Assembly (NCBI RefSeq): GCF_001679645.1 | Contig: NZ_LRUN01000008.1 | Coordinates: 46,887 to 110,886 of the forward strand | DNA length: 64,000 bases | Direction of reading: 5' to 3' | Source: Pseudomonas bananamidigenes | GTDB lineage: Bacteria > Pseudomonadota > Gammaproteobacteria > Pseudomonadales > Pseudomonadaceae | Part shown: piece after piece, positions 9,006-17,212 of the stretch | How the letters are laid out: each line of letters begins with the position of its first letter | Numbering within the stretch: position 1 is the stretch's first letter | Translations under genes and position numbers: made by a program | The notes under the pieces: generated by a model | What the model saw: the letters and a program-made list of their open reading frames with translations, nothing else | Told to the model about the DNA's origin: nothing | Databases searched by the model: none

Positions 9006-9080
9006 AACACCTTTCGAAGCGAATGCCACTACAAAATATGGCAATATGGTGGCGATCAGCTGCCCCTGGGGAGGGACACA

Positions 9081-9338
9081 ATGAGAGTTGTATGCAAGTG
9101 CGGCCACAAGGGCCGAATTGCTTCACGGGAAGAGGTAACAACGGAGTTCGTGAAGCTGTACTGCCAATGCCTGGACGCAAGGTGCGGGCATACGTGGGTG
9201 TCGAACCTGACGTTCTCACACACACTCAGCCCGTCATCGCAGACCTTCGAACGCATGTTGATCGACCGGTTTCGCGAATTGCCCAGGGCGAAGCAGAGAG
9301 AGCTTTTCGAACAGCTGGGATCGCAGGCGGTGGCGTAA
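9081..9338 (+). CDS. Ogr/Delta-like zinc-finger late gene activator
   Basis: The 85-residue protein has four cysteines in the Ogr/Delta spacing (CKC near residue 5-7, CQCLDARCGHTW near 28-39) followed by the VSNLTFSHTLSPS segment typical of the family. Such proteins bind upstream of P2-type late promoters and recruit RNA polymerase. It sits just after the portal gene and is convergent with the repressor-linked gene at 9394. A likely target is the 6020-6181 region. Confidence 0.8.
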   Translation: MRVVCKCGHKGRIASREEVTTEFVKLYCQCLDARCGHTWVSNLTFSHTLSPSSQTFERMLIDRFRELPRAKQRELFEQLGSQAVA

Positions 9339-9344
9339 CTGCAA

Positions 9345-9370
9345 ATCGCCAACGCAGAAGCGTCGGCGAT
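9345..9370 (+). terminator. Hairpin between convergent genes
   Basis: An 11-bp stem with one mismatch (ATCGCCAACGC / GCGTCGGCGAT) around an AGAA loop lies right after the Ogr-like gene. There is no T-run, so intrinsic termination is uncertain. Confidence 0.35.
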
Positions 9371-9393
9371 CGGGATCACTCAAGGAATGAGAT

Positions 9394-9579
9394 TCAGCCC
9401 TTTACTGGCTCCTTTGGGTTTACGGCCAGTATCTCGGCAACTCGACGGACTTGCTGCTGCTCCACCTGGCTCAACCGTCGATAGAGATCGATCAAACGAC
9501 GCTCGATATTTGTGAGTCCGGACTTATCGAACTCGGTTTTCTCGAACGCGGTGCGATCGTTCATCTTGCGATCCAACAT
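9394..9579 (-). CDS. Small hypothetical protein downstream of repressor
   Basis: A 61-residue, helical, charged protein starting MLDRKMNDRTAFEK. The start is supported by GGAG eight nt upstream. It is co-oriented with and downstream of the CI-type repressor. Its C-terminal half (RRLSQVEQQQVRRVAEILAV) resembles the repressor C-terminus (IPEDDQKAIRRILEAMADD), so it may be a partner or modifier of the repressor. Its ribosome binding site can be trapped in a hairpin at 9586-9627. Function unknown. Confidence 0.55.
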   Translation of the reverse strand: MLDRKMNDRTAFEKTEFDKSGLTNIERRLIDLYRRLSQVEQQQVRRVAEILAVNPKEPVKG

Positions 9580-9585
9580 GCTTAC

Positions 9586-9627
9586 TACTCCATAAAGTGC
9601 ATTGCTGAACTGGCTTTATGGGGAGTA
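9586..9627 (-). promoter_or_regulatory. Leader hairpin masking the RBS of the 61-residue gene
   Basis: On the minus strand the arm TACTCCCCATAAAG can pair with CTTTATGGAGTA, 12 bp with a two-base bulge. The second arm contains the GGAG that serves the start at 9579. The fold would hide the ribosome binding site, or the DNA could be an operator. Confidence 0.4.
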
Positions 9628-9681
9628 GCAAACGGCATTGGAATGGGAGTAATCCCAATGGATGAAAGGCTTTGTTGCGAT

Positions 9682-10032
9682 TTAAGACCGGTGCCGGGCG
9701 GCGTCGTCGGCCATGGCTTCGAGGATGCGACGAATCGCTTTCTGGTCGTCTTCAGGAATGCTACGGAACTGCTTTACCAAGCAATCTTCGACGTCTGACA
9801 GTGCCTCATTCGGCAACGTCTTACGCGATCCATGAACGATATAAGCAATGTCAAAATCGAGCAGCGAGTTAGCAAGACTCAGGTAGGACGCAGGCGCATC
9901 GCTGGCGCCCGATTCGTAGTTGCCCTGGGTACGTTTGGACACGCCAAGTTTTTCAGCCAGTTGATCTTGAGTCAGGCCAGCACCGGCGCGAAGTTCCCGC
10001 AGCCTGGCGCCGATCTCTTCTGAGAGAGTCAA
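9682..10032 (-). CDS. CI-type XRE family prophage repressor
   Basis: The product has an N-terminal XRE helix-turn-helix (IGARLRELRAGAGLTQDQL, then VSKRTQGNYESG) and a short helical C-terminus, with no LexA-type peptidase domain; it should maintain lysogeny. I prefer a TTG start at 10032 preceded by GTGGA, giving 116 residues. A GTG at 10074 is also in frame but would put the N-terminus across the putative operator at 10058-10073. It is divergent from the early gene at 10117, the normal immunity layout. Confidence 0.8.
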   Translation of the reverse strand: MTLSEEIGARLRELRAGAGLTQDQLAEKLGVSKRTQGNYESGASDAPASYLSLANSLLDFDIAYIVHGSRKTLPNEALSDVEDCLVKQFRSIPEDDQKAIRRILEAMADDAARHRS

Positions 10033-10057
10033 TATTTTTCCACTCGCATATTTACAT

Positions 10058-10073
10058 TGGCAGTTTTTTGCCA
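10058..10073. promoter_or_regulatory. Candidate immunity operator
   Basis: The inverted repeat TGGCA-GTTTTT-TGCCA lies between the divergent repressor and early genes, where CI/Cro-type proteins bind. Only one copy was seen. Confidence 0.4.
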
Positions 10074-10116
10074 CATTCTGCGCTCGTCATCACACGAAAA
10101 CGCAGAGATTTGCACT

Positions 10117-10329
10117 ATGCCGAACACAAGCATCACCGAGCAAGCCCGCAAAAAAGCCCGTGAAGCGTTGGAGAAGCGCGGTCAGTCCGCGAAAGATTTT
10201 GCTGCTTTGCACAACCTGAGTCCCAGCACCGTTTATGCGGTGTTGAGTGGACAAAGCAAATGTCGCCGTGGGGAGGCACACCGAGCTGCCGTTTTACTAG
10301 GCGTTAAACAAGGTGTGATCGAACAGTAA
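10117..10329 (+). CDS. BcepMu gp16-family DNA-binding protein (Cro-like position)
   Basis: The 70-residue protein starts MPNTSITEQARKKAREAL and has a helix-turn-helix (FAALHNLSPSTVYAVLSG) followed by the RRGEAHRAAVLLG segment characteristic of the BcepMu gp16 family. It is the first rightward early gene opposite the repressor, so a Cro-like role is likely. The frame is open further upstream, but ATG 10117 gives the family N-terminus. Confidence 0.75.
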   Translation: MPNTSITEQARKKAREALEKRGQSAKDFAALHNLSPSTVYAVLSGQSKCRRGEAHRAAVLLGVKQGVIEQ

Positions 10330-10358
10330 TGGCATGGGCCAACAGGGAAAAGTAGAAG

Positions 10359-10832
10359 ATGAAAAGCCCGATCCTAGACACCCGCAAAGAAGTTATGAGC
10401 GAGATCATCCGCAGCTATATCGGCGGACGCGAAGCCGCCGCTGCACGCTTGGGGCTGAAGCTCAAGAAGTTCGACAACCATGCCTACGAAAACGCCGGAT
10501 GCAGTCCTCTCAGTGACTCTCAGGTTTTCATGCTTGAGCAGGACTGCGGAACTCACCACTTCCCCAACTACGTCGCCTCAATGTACGGCGGGTTGTTCGT
10601 TCCAGTGGCTGATCCTGAAACGCTAGACAACGTCGAGCTATACGCTCGATCGCTACAGGTAGCGGCAAAACGCGGTTGCGTCGACCAGGCGATCGCCAAG
10701 GCGCTGGAGGACGGTTCAATCAGCGAAGAAGAAGCCGAACTGATTATGGACGCTCACAACCTCCACGTTGCTGCACGGCACGCCGAAGTGCTTGCCGCAA
10801 TAGCTCTTTACCGCGCAGGGAAAGCTCAATGA
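10359..10832 (+). CDS. YmfL/CII-like regulatory protein
   Basis: A 157-residue protein whose N-terminal part (SEIIRSYIGGREAAAARLGLKLKKFDNHAYE) matches the YmfL/CII-type regulators that follow cro in lambdoid and HP1-like prophages. These influence the lysis/lysogeny decision by activating repressor synthesis. It is the second gene of the rightward operon and overlaps the next gene by 4 nt (ATGA). Confidence 0.65.
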   Translation: MKSPILDTRKEVMSEIIRSYIGGREAAAARLGLKLKKFDNHAYENAGCSPLSDSQVFMLEQDCGTHHFPNYVASMYGGLFVPVADPETLDNVELYARSLQVAAKRGCVDQAIAKALEDGSISEEEAELIMDAHNLHVAARHAEVLAAIALYRAGKAQ

Positions 10833-11194
10833 ACAATCTGCCTGCAGTACAGGAATATCAGGACATGCTCAAAGCTGCGGCGTCGGTGTTTCTTGAACGG
10901 CACCGTTGCGAACATTTGAGCGACGATCAGCAACTGATCAAACGAGCTGTGCAGCATTTGGTCGCGGACTTCGACGTACTCACTCCGACAGCTGAAAAAA
11001 TTGTTCACCTGGCCTACAGCGATTTGTCTGTTGTCGGCGATCGGCAGCGACTGGATGTAATCACCAGCACACCGACACACACCGTTATCACTGACACAGG
11101 CACCGGTGAGGTTTGGGCCATTCCCGTCAGCCTGATTTACGAACGCATCCTCAACGCACCGGACAACGGGCGTTTCCGCGTCACCACTCCGTAA
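10829..11194 (+). CDS. Hypothetical prophage protein
   Basis: A 121-residue protein starting MNNLPAVQEYQDML, whose ATG overlaps the preceding TGA. I recognise no family. It is helical in the first half; the second half has a beta-rich TPTHTVITDTGTGEVWAIP stretch. Its position in the early operon suggests a role in replication or regulation, but nothing in the sequence shows which. Confidence 0.6.
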   Translation: MNNLPAVQEYQDMLKAAASVFLERHRCEHLSDDQQLIKRAVQHLVADFDVLTPTAEKIVHLAYSDLSVVGDRQRLDVITSTPTHTVITDTGTGEVWAIPVSLIYERILNAPDNGRFRVTTP

Positions 11195-11268
11195 CTCCTA
11201 ACCACTAAATCCCCGATCCCCCATTCCCGTGGGTTTGGGTGAGCTGCGCCCGAAATTGAGGTTTGACG

Positions 11269-11520
11269 ATGGAAAACGCCCTGAACATTAACGCAAAACT
11301 GCCACCGGTGCAGGCCGAAGCGCTCTTGGCCAACCTGCGCGAGCAGTACCGTCTCAGCCTCAATGACCTTTGGTATTCCGACCATTACCGCCTGATCCCC
11401 GAAGGGCTGCGCCACGGGTCGATCCTCACGAACGATCCGGTGATGGCTGCTCGAAAACATCTGATCGGCGCCCTCGCCGGCGCCCTGACTCAAAGCCTCA
11501 AAACAGTGAAAAAACCATGA
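11269..11520 (+). CDS. Small hypothetical prophage protein
   Basis: An 83-residue protein starting MENALNINAKLPPVQAEALL. ATG 11269 has GAGG seven nt upstream; a TTG at 11263 would sit too close to the same site. Its TGA overlaps the ATG of the primase-helicase gene, so the two are coupled and this may be a replication accessory protein. No recognised domain. Confidence 0.6.
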   Translation: MENALNINAKLPPVQAEALLANLREQYRLSLNDLWYSDHYRLIPEGLRHGSILTNDPVMAARKHLIGALAGALTQSLKTVKKP

Positions 11521-14210
11521 GAGACGATCTCCGTTCCGACGTCCTGCAGCGCCTTGAAAATGACTACGGCCTAAAACACCGTACCGGCACCGACTACATG
11601 CGCGGTGGTGAATGCCCCAAGTGCAGGAAGAAAGAGCTGTATTCACGTCACGACAAGCCGTGGCTGGTTATCTGCGGTCGCCCTGAAAAGTGCGGCCACA
11701 CCATGCACGTCAAGGAGATCTACGACGATCTTTTCGAAGACTGGAGCAAGCGAGCCCCCGCTACGGACAGTGCACCAACGGCCACAGCCCGCGCCTATCT
11801 GGAGTTCGGCCGGGGCTTTGACATCCAGTTGATTGCTGGCTGGTTCACGCAAGACACCTACTACTCCTCTCAGCACAACGCAGGCAGCGCGACAGTGCGT
11901 TTCGCCTTGGAGAAAGGCGGCTACTGGGAACGCTTGATCGACAAGCCGGCACGCTTCGGAAAGATGAAAGCGCGTTTCGCTCCGGGTGAAAGCTACCGGG
12001 GGGTGTGGTGGTGCCCGCCCTGTGTGGATCTGCTCGAAGCGAAAGAAGTGTGGATCGTGGAAGGCATCTTTGACGCCACCGCCCTAGTGCACCACGGCAT
12101 TGCCGCCGTGTCCGCCATGTCATCCAACGCCTTCCCGGCTGACTCGCTCCAGGCGTTGGTCACAGCACGCCCGGGCAATCTGCCGAAGCTGGTTTGGGCG
12201 TTGGACAACGAACCAGGTGCACACGCTTACACCAAACGTTGGGTACGTATGGCCCGCGAATTGGGGTTTACCTGTGAGGCCGCGCAGATCCCTCAGCGGG
12301 AAAAACGCAAGGTCGATTGGAACGACTTACATCAGCGCTGGCAGTTCCTGGACGACGGCGAGAAGCGCAATGCCCAAATTGAAAAAGACATCACCATTGC
12401 TCGGCATCACGGCGCGCTGCTGATCGCTGAGAACGCTACCGAAAAAGCCCTGGTCATGTTCGATTGGAAGCGTCGAAGCGAATTTCATCTGGAGTTCGGC
12501 AATCGCCTGTATTGGTTCAAACTTGATCTGGAGAAATACAACAAGGCCATTCAGGAACTGGAGGACAGCGAGCATCACGACGATCAGCAACTGAATAACA
12601 AGCAGATGCGGGCGAAGGCCATGCAGCAGTGCGGCGCGCTGCAGCGCATCGCTACCTGCAATCCGAAAGCCCTGTACTACCAGGAAAACAAGCTCACAGA
12701 CGAGTCCTGGTATTACTTCCGGATCACGTTTGCACACGACGCTGCGCCGATTAAAAACACTTTCACCAGCGCTCAGATCTCTTCATCGGCCGAGTTCAAA
12801 AAGCGTCTGTTGGGCATTGCCCCCGGTGGGATGTTCACCGGTACAACGCAGCAATTGGACGCGTTCATTGAGGAACAAACCGACGCTCTCAAGACCGTTC
12901 AAACCATCGACTTCACGGGCTACACCCGCGAACACGGCGCATACGTGTACGGCGATGTGGCTGTACGCGACGGTAAAATCTTCAAACTGAACGAAGAAGA
13001 CTTCTTCGACATGGATCGCTTGAGCATTAAAACGCTCAGCCAGTCAGTGACCTTGAACCTGAACACTGACCTGGAGAAGTTCGACACCGAATGGCTCGAC
13101 ATCATTTGGCAATGCTTCGGTGCCAAAGGGCTGGTCGCACTCGCTTTCTGGTTCGGCTCATTGTTCGCCGAGCAGATCCGGCAGCATCAAAAGAGTTACC
13201 CCTTCATGGAAATTATCGGTGAGCCAGGCGCCGGTAAATCCACCCTGATCGAATTCCTATGGAAGTTGTGCGGACGCCTCGACTACGAAGGTTTTGACCC
13301 CACTAAAGGCACCCCAGTTGCTCGGGCACGAAACTTTGCCCAGGTCGGGAATCTGCCGGTGGTGTTGATTGAATCTGAGCGCGAAAAATCAGATGGAAGC
13401 CAAACCCGCCAATACGACTGGGACGAACTGAAGACTGCCTACAACGGCCGCAGCGTTCGCTCAACCGGTGTAAAGAACAACGGTAACGACACCCGCGAAC
13501 CGCCCTTCCGTGGCGCCGTGGTCATCGGTCAGAACCACGCGGTGAACGCCTCTGAACCGATCCTGCAGCGCCTAGTGCACATCGCCATGACGAAGGACGG
13601 GCAGACCCCGCAAACCAAGCTGTTGGTTGAAAAACTTGAGCGTATGCCCATCGACCGCGTGAGCGGGTTTCTGCTCAAGGCCACCACGTCGGAGTCCTCC
13701 GTGATGGAGACCATTCGCGCGAAGGTTCCGACCTACGAACAGGCGCTGCTGGCCCTGCCTGAAATTCGCACCGTACGGATCGCAAAGAATCATGCCCAGC
13801 TGCACGCGCTCGTAGACGCACTGGTGCACGTCGCTCCTCTTAAAAAGCATCAGTTGGAAGCTACACACGCGGAGATCCAGAACATGGCAAAGGATCGCCA
13901 GCTGGCCATCAATGCTGATCACCCGGTCGTCGTCGAGTTTTGGGAACTGTACGAATACCTAAACAGCGCTGCCGGCGGACTAAACCACTCACGCAATGAC
14001 AGTTTGATTGCGGTGAACCTCAACGACTTTGCCAAAGAAGCCGCGGAGAAACGCCAGAAAGTCCCGGACATGACCGAGCTGAAACGCCACCTGAAAACCA
14101 GCAAGTGCCCGAAGTTCGTGGAGACAAACAGAACCGTTTGCTCTGCCTGGGAGTTGGACGCTGCAGATAAACCGAAAACTGTGCGCTGCTGGATTTTCCA
14201 AAGCGCCTAA
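11517..14210 (+). CDS. Phage primase-helicase (zinc finger, Toprim, P-loop ATPase)
   Basis: The 897-residue product combines replication modules. Cys33, Cys36, Cys53 and Cys59 form a DnaG-like zinc site. A Toprim domain follows at about 178-260 (VWIVEGIFDA with the catalytic Glu near 181, then LVWALDNEPG). A C-terminal helicase-type ATPase has Walker A GEPGAGKST at 568-576 and a Walker B-like VVLIESERE. It should prime and unwind phage DNA. The start is ATG 11517 overlapping the previous stop. The next gene is a divergent copy of its ATPase core. Confidence 0.8.
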   Translation: MRDDLRSDVLQRLENDYGLKHRTGTDYMRGGECPKCRKKELYSRHDKPWLVICGRPEKCGHTMHVKEIYDDLFEDWSKRAPATDSAPTATARAYLEFGRGFDIQLIAGWFTQDTYYSSQHNAGSATVRFALEKGGYWERLIDKPARFGKMKARFAPGESYRGVWWCPPCVDLLEAKEVWIVEGIFDATALVHHGIAAVSAMSSNAFPADSLQALVTARPGNLPKLVWALDNEPGAHAYTKRWVRMARELGFTCEAAQIPQREKRKVDWNDLHQRWQFLDDGEKRNAQIEKDITIARHHGALLIAENATEKALVMFDWKRRSEFHLEFGNRLYWFKLDLEKYNKAIQELEDSEHHDDQQLNNKQMRAKAMQQCGALQRIATCNPKALYYQENKLTDESWYYFRITFAHDAAPIKNTFTSAQISSSAEFKKRLLGIAPGGMFTGTTQQLDAFIEEQTDALKTVQTIDFTGYTREHGAYVYGDVAVRDGKIFKLNEEDFFDMDRLSIKTLSQSVTLNLNTDLEKFDTEWLDIIWQCFGAKGLVALAFWFGSLFAEQIRQHQKSYPFMEIIGEPGAGKSTLIEFLWKLCGRLDYEGFDPTKGTPVARARNFAQVGNLPVVLIESEREKSDGSQTRQYDWDELKTAYNGRSVRSTGVKNNGNDTREPPFRGAVVIGQNHAVNASEPILQRLVHIAMTKDGQTPQTKLLVEKLERMPIDRVSGFLLKATTSESSVMETIRAKVPTYEQALLALPEIRTVRIAKNHAQLHALVDALVHVAPLKKHQLEATHAEIQNMAKDRQLAINADHPVVVEFWELYEYLNSAAGGLNHSRNDSLIAVNLNDFAKEAAEKRQKVPDMTELKRHLKTSKCPKFVETNRTVCSAWELDAADKPKTVRCWIFQSA

Positions 14211-14233
14211 ACCCGCAACTCAGGAGTGACCCA

Positions 14234-15067
14234 ATGAAAGTAGAGACTGTAAATCTGAAGTCGGCGATTCGCTTTGGTGACTTTTACAACGTCTTCGGGC
14301 CTGACGGTGTTGTGACCATGGCCTGGTGGCTTGGTGCATTGCACGCCGATCGCATTCGCAAAGAACAAGGAAGCTTTCCGTTTCTACAAATAACCGGCCA
14401 GCCAGGTGGCGGCAAAGGCCTGCTGCTCGACTACTTGTGGAAACTGAGCGGGGAAGAACATTTTCAGGGGTGCGCTCCTGATCACGCATCACGAGCAGGC
14501 CGGTCTCGCTTTATGACCAATGCCGGCAACAAGGTCACCGCACTGGTGCCTATCCATGAGAAAGCAACCGGCGACTGGGCGGACGAGATGAAGCCGCTTT
14601 ATGACTCCAATGCGGAGTTTTTAGACCACAGCCGAGGTGGTGAACTGACCAAGTTTAAGGGGGCAATTTTGATCGTTGCTGATGCCCCTCTGCGCTGCAG
14701 TGAGGCCGTCAAAAGCAGAATGCAGACAGTGTTTTTGCATCCATCCAAACAAGACAAGAAGTTCGGATCGGTGGCACAGCTTATTGAGTTAAGCGCTGAC
14801 CGGGCAGGTGCATTTGCCAGAGTGTTCCGACATCACGAAGACCTGATTCTGACGGCACTACAAGGAATTGTGCCAGCACAGATGGCCAAGTATGAAAGCC
14901 AATTCCGCGAGGATTTGAATCGGCGGTATGCAAGGAATTTCGCTCAGGTCGCGGCATTAATCGAAGCGCTATGCGACCTCGTTGGCATTTCCGAACGACA
15001 ACGCTTTGCAGCGCTGAGCAGGCTACACAGCACGGATTACCTGATGAATAACGACGTACCGTTCTGA
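14234..15067 (+). CDS. Divergent stand-alone paralogue of the primase-helicase ATPase core
   Basis: A 277-residue protein aligning by eye with the C-terminal ATPase of the preceding gene: GVVTMAWWLGALHADRI against GLVALAFWFGSLFAEQI, then the P-loop, then DYLWKLSG against EFLWKLCG. Its Walker A reads GQPGGGKG (55-62), so the usual Ser/Thr after Lys61 is Gly, and the Walker B-like strand is VPIHEKA instead of LIESERE. It lacks the zinc and Toprim parts. It may be a regulatory or loader subunit, or an ATPase-dead partner; function is not known. Confidence 0.65.
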   Translation: MKVETVNLKSAIRFGDFYNVFGPDGVVTMAWWLGALHADRIRKEQGSFPFLQITGQPGGGKGLLLDYLWKLSGEEHFQGCAPDHASRAGRSRFMTNAGNKVTALVPIHEKATGDWADEMKPLYDSNAEFLDHSRGGELTKFKGAILIVADAPLRCSEAVKSRMQTVFLHPSKQDKKFGSVAQLIELSADRAGAFARVFRHHEDLILTALQGIVPAQMAKYESQFREDLNRRYARNFAQVAALIEALCDLVGISERQRFAALSRLHSTDYLMNNDVPF

Positions 15068-15148
15068 AACAGTCGGCGTACGCCATGAATTGAAGGGGTG
15101 TCGAGGAGTTGCACCTCCCCGACACCAACCACTACCGAGGGCAGAACC

Positions 15149-15412
15149 ATGCAAGCACAGCACCCGAGCAGCAGTGATCCGAAGGCTAACACACAGGGCA
15201 GTAACGACACTCAATCAGCACGGCACCTAATGGCAATTCGGATAGTCGGCACAGCGATATTCGACTACCAAGTTACCAAGACTGACGAAGCGCGAATCCG
15301 CCTTGAATGCTTGGCCACCTTCGCCAAGCAGCAGGGCGATATTGATGCGGCCGAAGCCGCCATTGTAGCCCATCTACTGGCCAGCAACGCGTCATCGGGG
15401 GCCAGCATATGA
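15149..15412 (+). CDS. Small hypothetical prophage protein
   Basis: An 87-residue protein starting MQAQHPSSSDPKAN with a flexible N-terminus and a helical rest (RIRLECLATFAKQQGDIDAA). ATG 15149 has GAGGG upstream. Its TGA overlaps the next ATG. No family recognised. Confidence 0.55.
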   Translation: MQAQHPSSSDPKANTQGSNDTQSARHLMAIRIVGTAIFDYQVTKTDEARIRLECLATFAKQQGDIDAAEAAIVAHLLASNASSGASI

Positions 15413-15621
15413 GCGATGGCAAAACAATCCGGGAGCGGCCAGCGATGGCCAGTAAGCGATTGGATTTACCGAGCATCTGCGACATCTGCGGCACCGCCCG
15501 ATCTACCCGGAAACATCAAAAGTGCAGCCGTATTCGCCAGCATCGAAAGACTGAAGAATGGGCCGCTGTAATGGCCGAAAAGGCCGCAATCAGAAAAGCA
15601 AAGGAACGCCGTTATGTCTAA
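15409..15621 (+). CDS. Small basic protein with CxxC motif
   Basis: A 70-residue, strongly basic protein with CDICG near residues 24-28 and one later Cys (HQKCSR), which might bind a metal or nucleic acid. It overlaps its neighbours on both sides, so it belongs to the chain of coupled small genes leading to the integrase. Function unknown. Confidence 0.55.
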   Translation: MSDGKTIRERPAMASKRLDLPSICDICGTARSTRKHQKCSRIRQHRKTEEWAAVMAEKAAIRKAKERRYV

Positions 15622-15745
15622 ACGCCGTGAGCAAGCAGCACCAGAATCAAAACCAGTGGTTTCTACTACGCTTTCAGCAGAACCCGCCTCTACACTGGTC
15701 TGTCATCAGGCGCGGGAATACACAGGTTCGAGGGTTGTACCGTGA
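15614..15745 (+). CDS. Very small hypothetical protein (43 residues)
   Basis: ATG 15614 overlaps the stop of the preceding gene, and its TGA at 15743 overlaps the GTG start of the next gene. The product, starting MSKRREQAAPESKP, is 43 residues without a recognised domain. The perfect overlaps on both sides support real translation; codon use alone would not. Confidence 0.4.
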   Translation: MSKRREQAAPESKPVVSTTLSAEPASTLVCHQAREYTGSRVVP

Positions 15746-15954
15746 GCCAAGCAACAACAGGTGTTTTGACCTTTCAAGACCTGCAGCACATCACCGGTTA
15801 TCAGCGTCGATCCGATGTTGAGCGCTCGCTGATCGCCCAGGGTGTGCGCTTGTTCCGTGGCCGAACTGGCCCGTGGACAACGCTTGACCTGATTAATCAC
15901 GCCGGCGGCGTCACGTCGGCGAGCGCTGAAAGGTATGACACCGACATATTATGA
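15742..15954 (+). CDS. DUF4224-like protein next to integrase (possible excisionase)
   Basis: A 70-residue protein from GTG 15742. The core LTFQDLQHITGYQRRSDVER resembles DUF4224, a small winged-helix-like family often found just upstream of tyrosine integrases. Its stop overlaps the integrase start by 4 nt. A role in excision or integrase control is inferred from this placement. Confidence 0.6.
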   Translation: MSQATTGVLTFQDLQHITGYQRRSDVERSLIAQGVRLFRGRTGPWTTLDLINHAGGVTSASAERYDTDIL

Positions 15955-17099
15955 GGCGAGCGAGGAAACGTAAGCACAACCCCCATATCCCTGCCCATGT
16001 CGATCAGGCCGCCCTCCCGGCGGCCGTGTACTTCGACCATCGCGACAGTGGTGTCTGGTACACCCTTCGTCGGGACGAGACAGGAAAGCAGCGCCGCCAA
16101 AACGTGGCGCCCGCAGCCGTGTCGCTGGCAGAACTCCATCAAATCATGGACGAGGCGTCCAACGTCGATCGGGGAACGCTGCGCTACGTGTGCGAACAGT
16201 TCCACCTGAGCGATCGATACAAAAAACTCGCTTCCAAAACCCACGACGATTACTGCTACTCCCGCGATGTACTGCTGAACATTCCCACCAAATTGGGCAA
16301 GCCGCTGGGCGATCTCGCAGTGAAGAAATTCACCGCTGCCCTGGTGCAACGCATTGTCGATCGGATCGCAGACGAGGGCACGCCCTCAAAGGCGGCGCAC
16401 GCACTGCGTTATCTGCGCCGCGTTCTGCAGTGGGGACGTAATCGGGGTTTCCTTGAAGTGAACCCAGCCCTGGGCATCGAAGCGCCGATAGAACGTAAAC
16501 AACGCCGGTTGCCACGGTTGAACGTTATGGACGTACTCATCGATCGCGCAACGGCGCGTGGACGTCTGGCACGTAACGAGCCTGGCGGTTGTCCCGAATA
16601 CCTGGCCAGCGTAATGGAGCTGGCCTACCTTTGCCGACTACGCGGCATCGAGGTCGTGACGCTCACGGACGCGAACGAACTGCAGGAAGGGATTCTGACC
16701 AATCGGCGCAAGGGCAGCCGGGACAACATCGTCCGATGGACACCGCGACTGCGCACCGTTTGGGAAGGCGCGAAGGCTTTACGCGCCAAGGTTTGGGAGC
16801 GCCGTAAAACGCCTATCCCGATCGCGGCGTCAAAGCGCTTTATCATCGTGGCCAGCCACGGTGGCCCGCTTCGAAAAACAAGCCTCGACACCGCTTGGCA
16901 ACGCTTTATCACTTTGGCGATCGCAGACGGAAACATCGATCCGGAAGATCGCTTCGCGCTGCACGATCTGAAACGGCGCGGCATCACTGACACGACCGGC
17001 ACCAGGGCAGACAAACAGGAAGCGAGTGGCCACCGTGACGCGAAGATGATGGACGTCTACGATCACAGCGTGCCGGTGGTTTCACCTTCAGCTGACTGA
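15951..17099 (+). CDS. Tyrosine site-specific integrase
   Basis: The 382-residue protein has a SAM-like core-binding region (about 70-180) and a catalytic domain with all key residues: Arg231 (RLRGIE), Lys254, His338 and Arg342 (HDLKRRG), His361 (SGHRDAK) and Tyr370 (MDVYDHS). It should recombine phage attP with the tRNA-Thr 3' end. It is the last prophage gene, 114 nt from the tRNA fragment, with repeated CACGTAACAA motifs in between. Confidence 0.9.
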   Translation: MRRARKRKHNPHIPAHVDQAALPAAVYFDHRDSGVWYTLRRDETGKQRRQNVAPAAVSLAELHQIMDEASNVDRGTLRYVCEQFHLSDRYKKLASKTHDDYCYSRDVLLNIPTKLGKPLGDLAVKKFTAALVQRIVDRIADEGTPSKAAHALRYLRRVLQWGRNRGFLEVNPALGIEAPIERKQRRLPRLNVMDVLIDRATARGRLARNEPGGCPEYLASVMELAYLCRLRGIEVVTLTDANELQEGILTNRRKGSRDNIVRWTPRLRTVWEGAKALRAKVWERRKTPIPIAASKRFIIVASHGGPLRKTSLDTAWQRFITLAIADGNIDPEDRFALHDLKRRGITDTTGTRADKQEASGHRDAKMMDVYDHSVPVVSPSAD

Positions 17100-17108
17100 G
17101 TAAACACC

Positions 17109-17170
17109 CACGTAACAAACGTACCGAAGCCCGCGAAACATGCGGGTTTTGGCGCGTCTGCACGTAACAA
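17109..17170 (+). repeat. CACGTAACAA direct repeats, possible integrase arm sites
   Basis: Perfect 10-bp copies at 17109-17118 and 17161-17170 lie between the integrase gene and the attachment core, where arm-type integrase sites are expected. Confidence 0.45.
17129..17150 (+). terminator. Integrase terminator
   Basis: A CCCGC/GCGGG stem with a seven-base loop followed by TTTT, 30 nt after the integrase stop. Confidence 0.5.
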
Positions 17171-17212
17171 GGAATCTCATAAGTCATTGATTTGTATGTT
17201 TTAAGCACCTTC

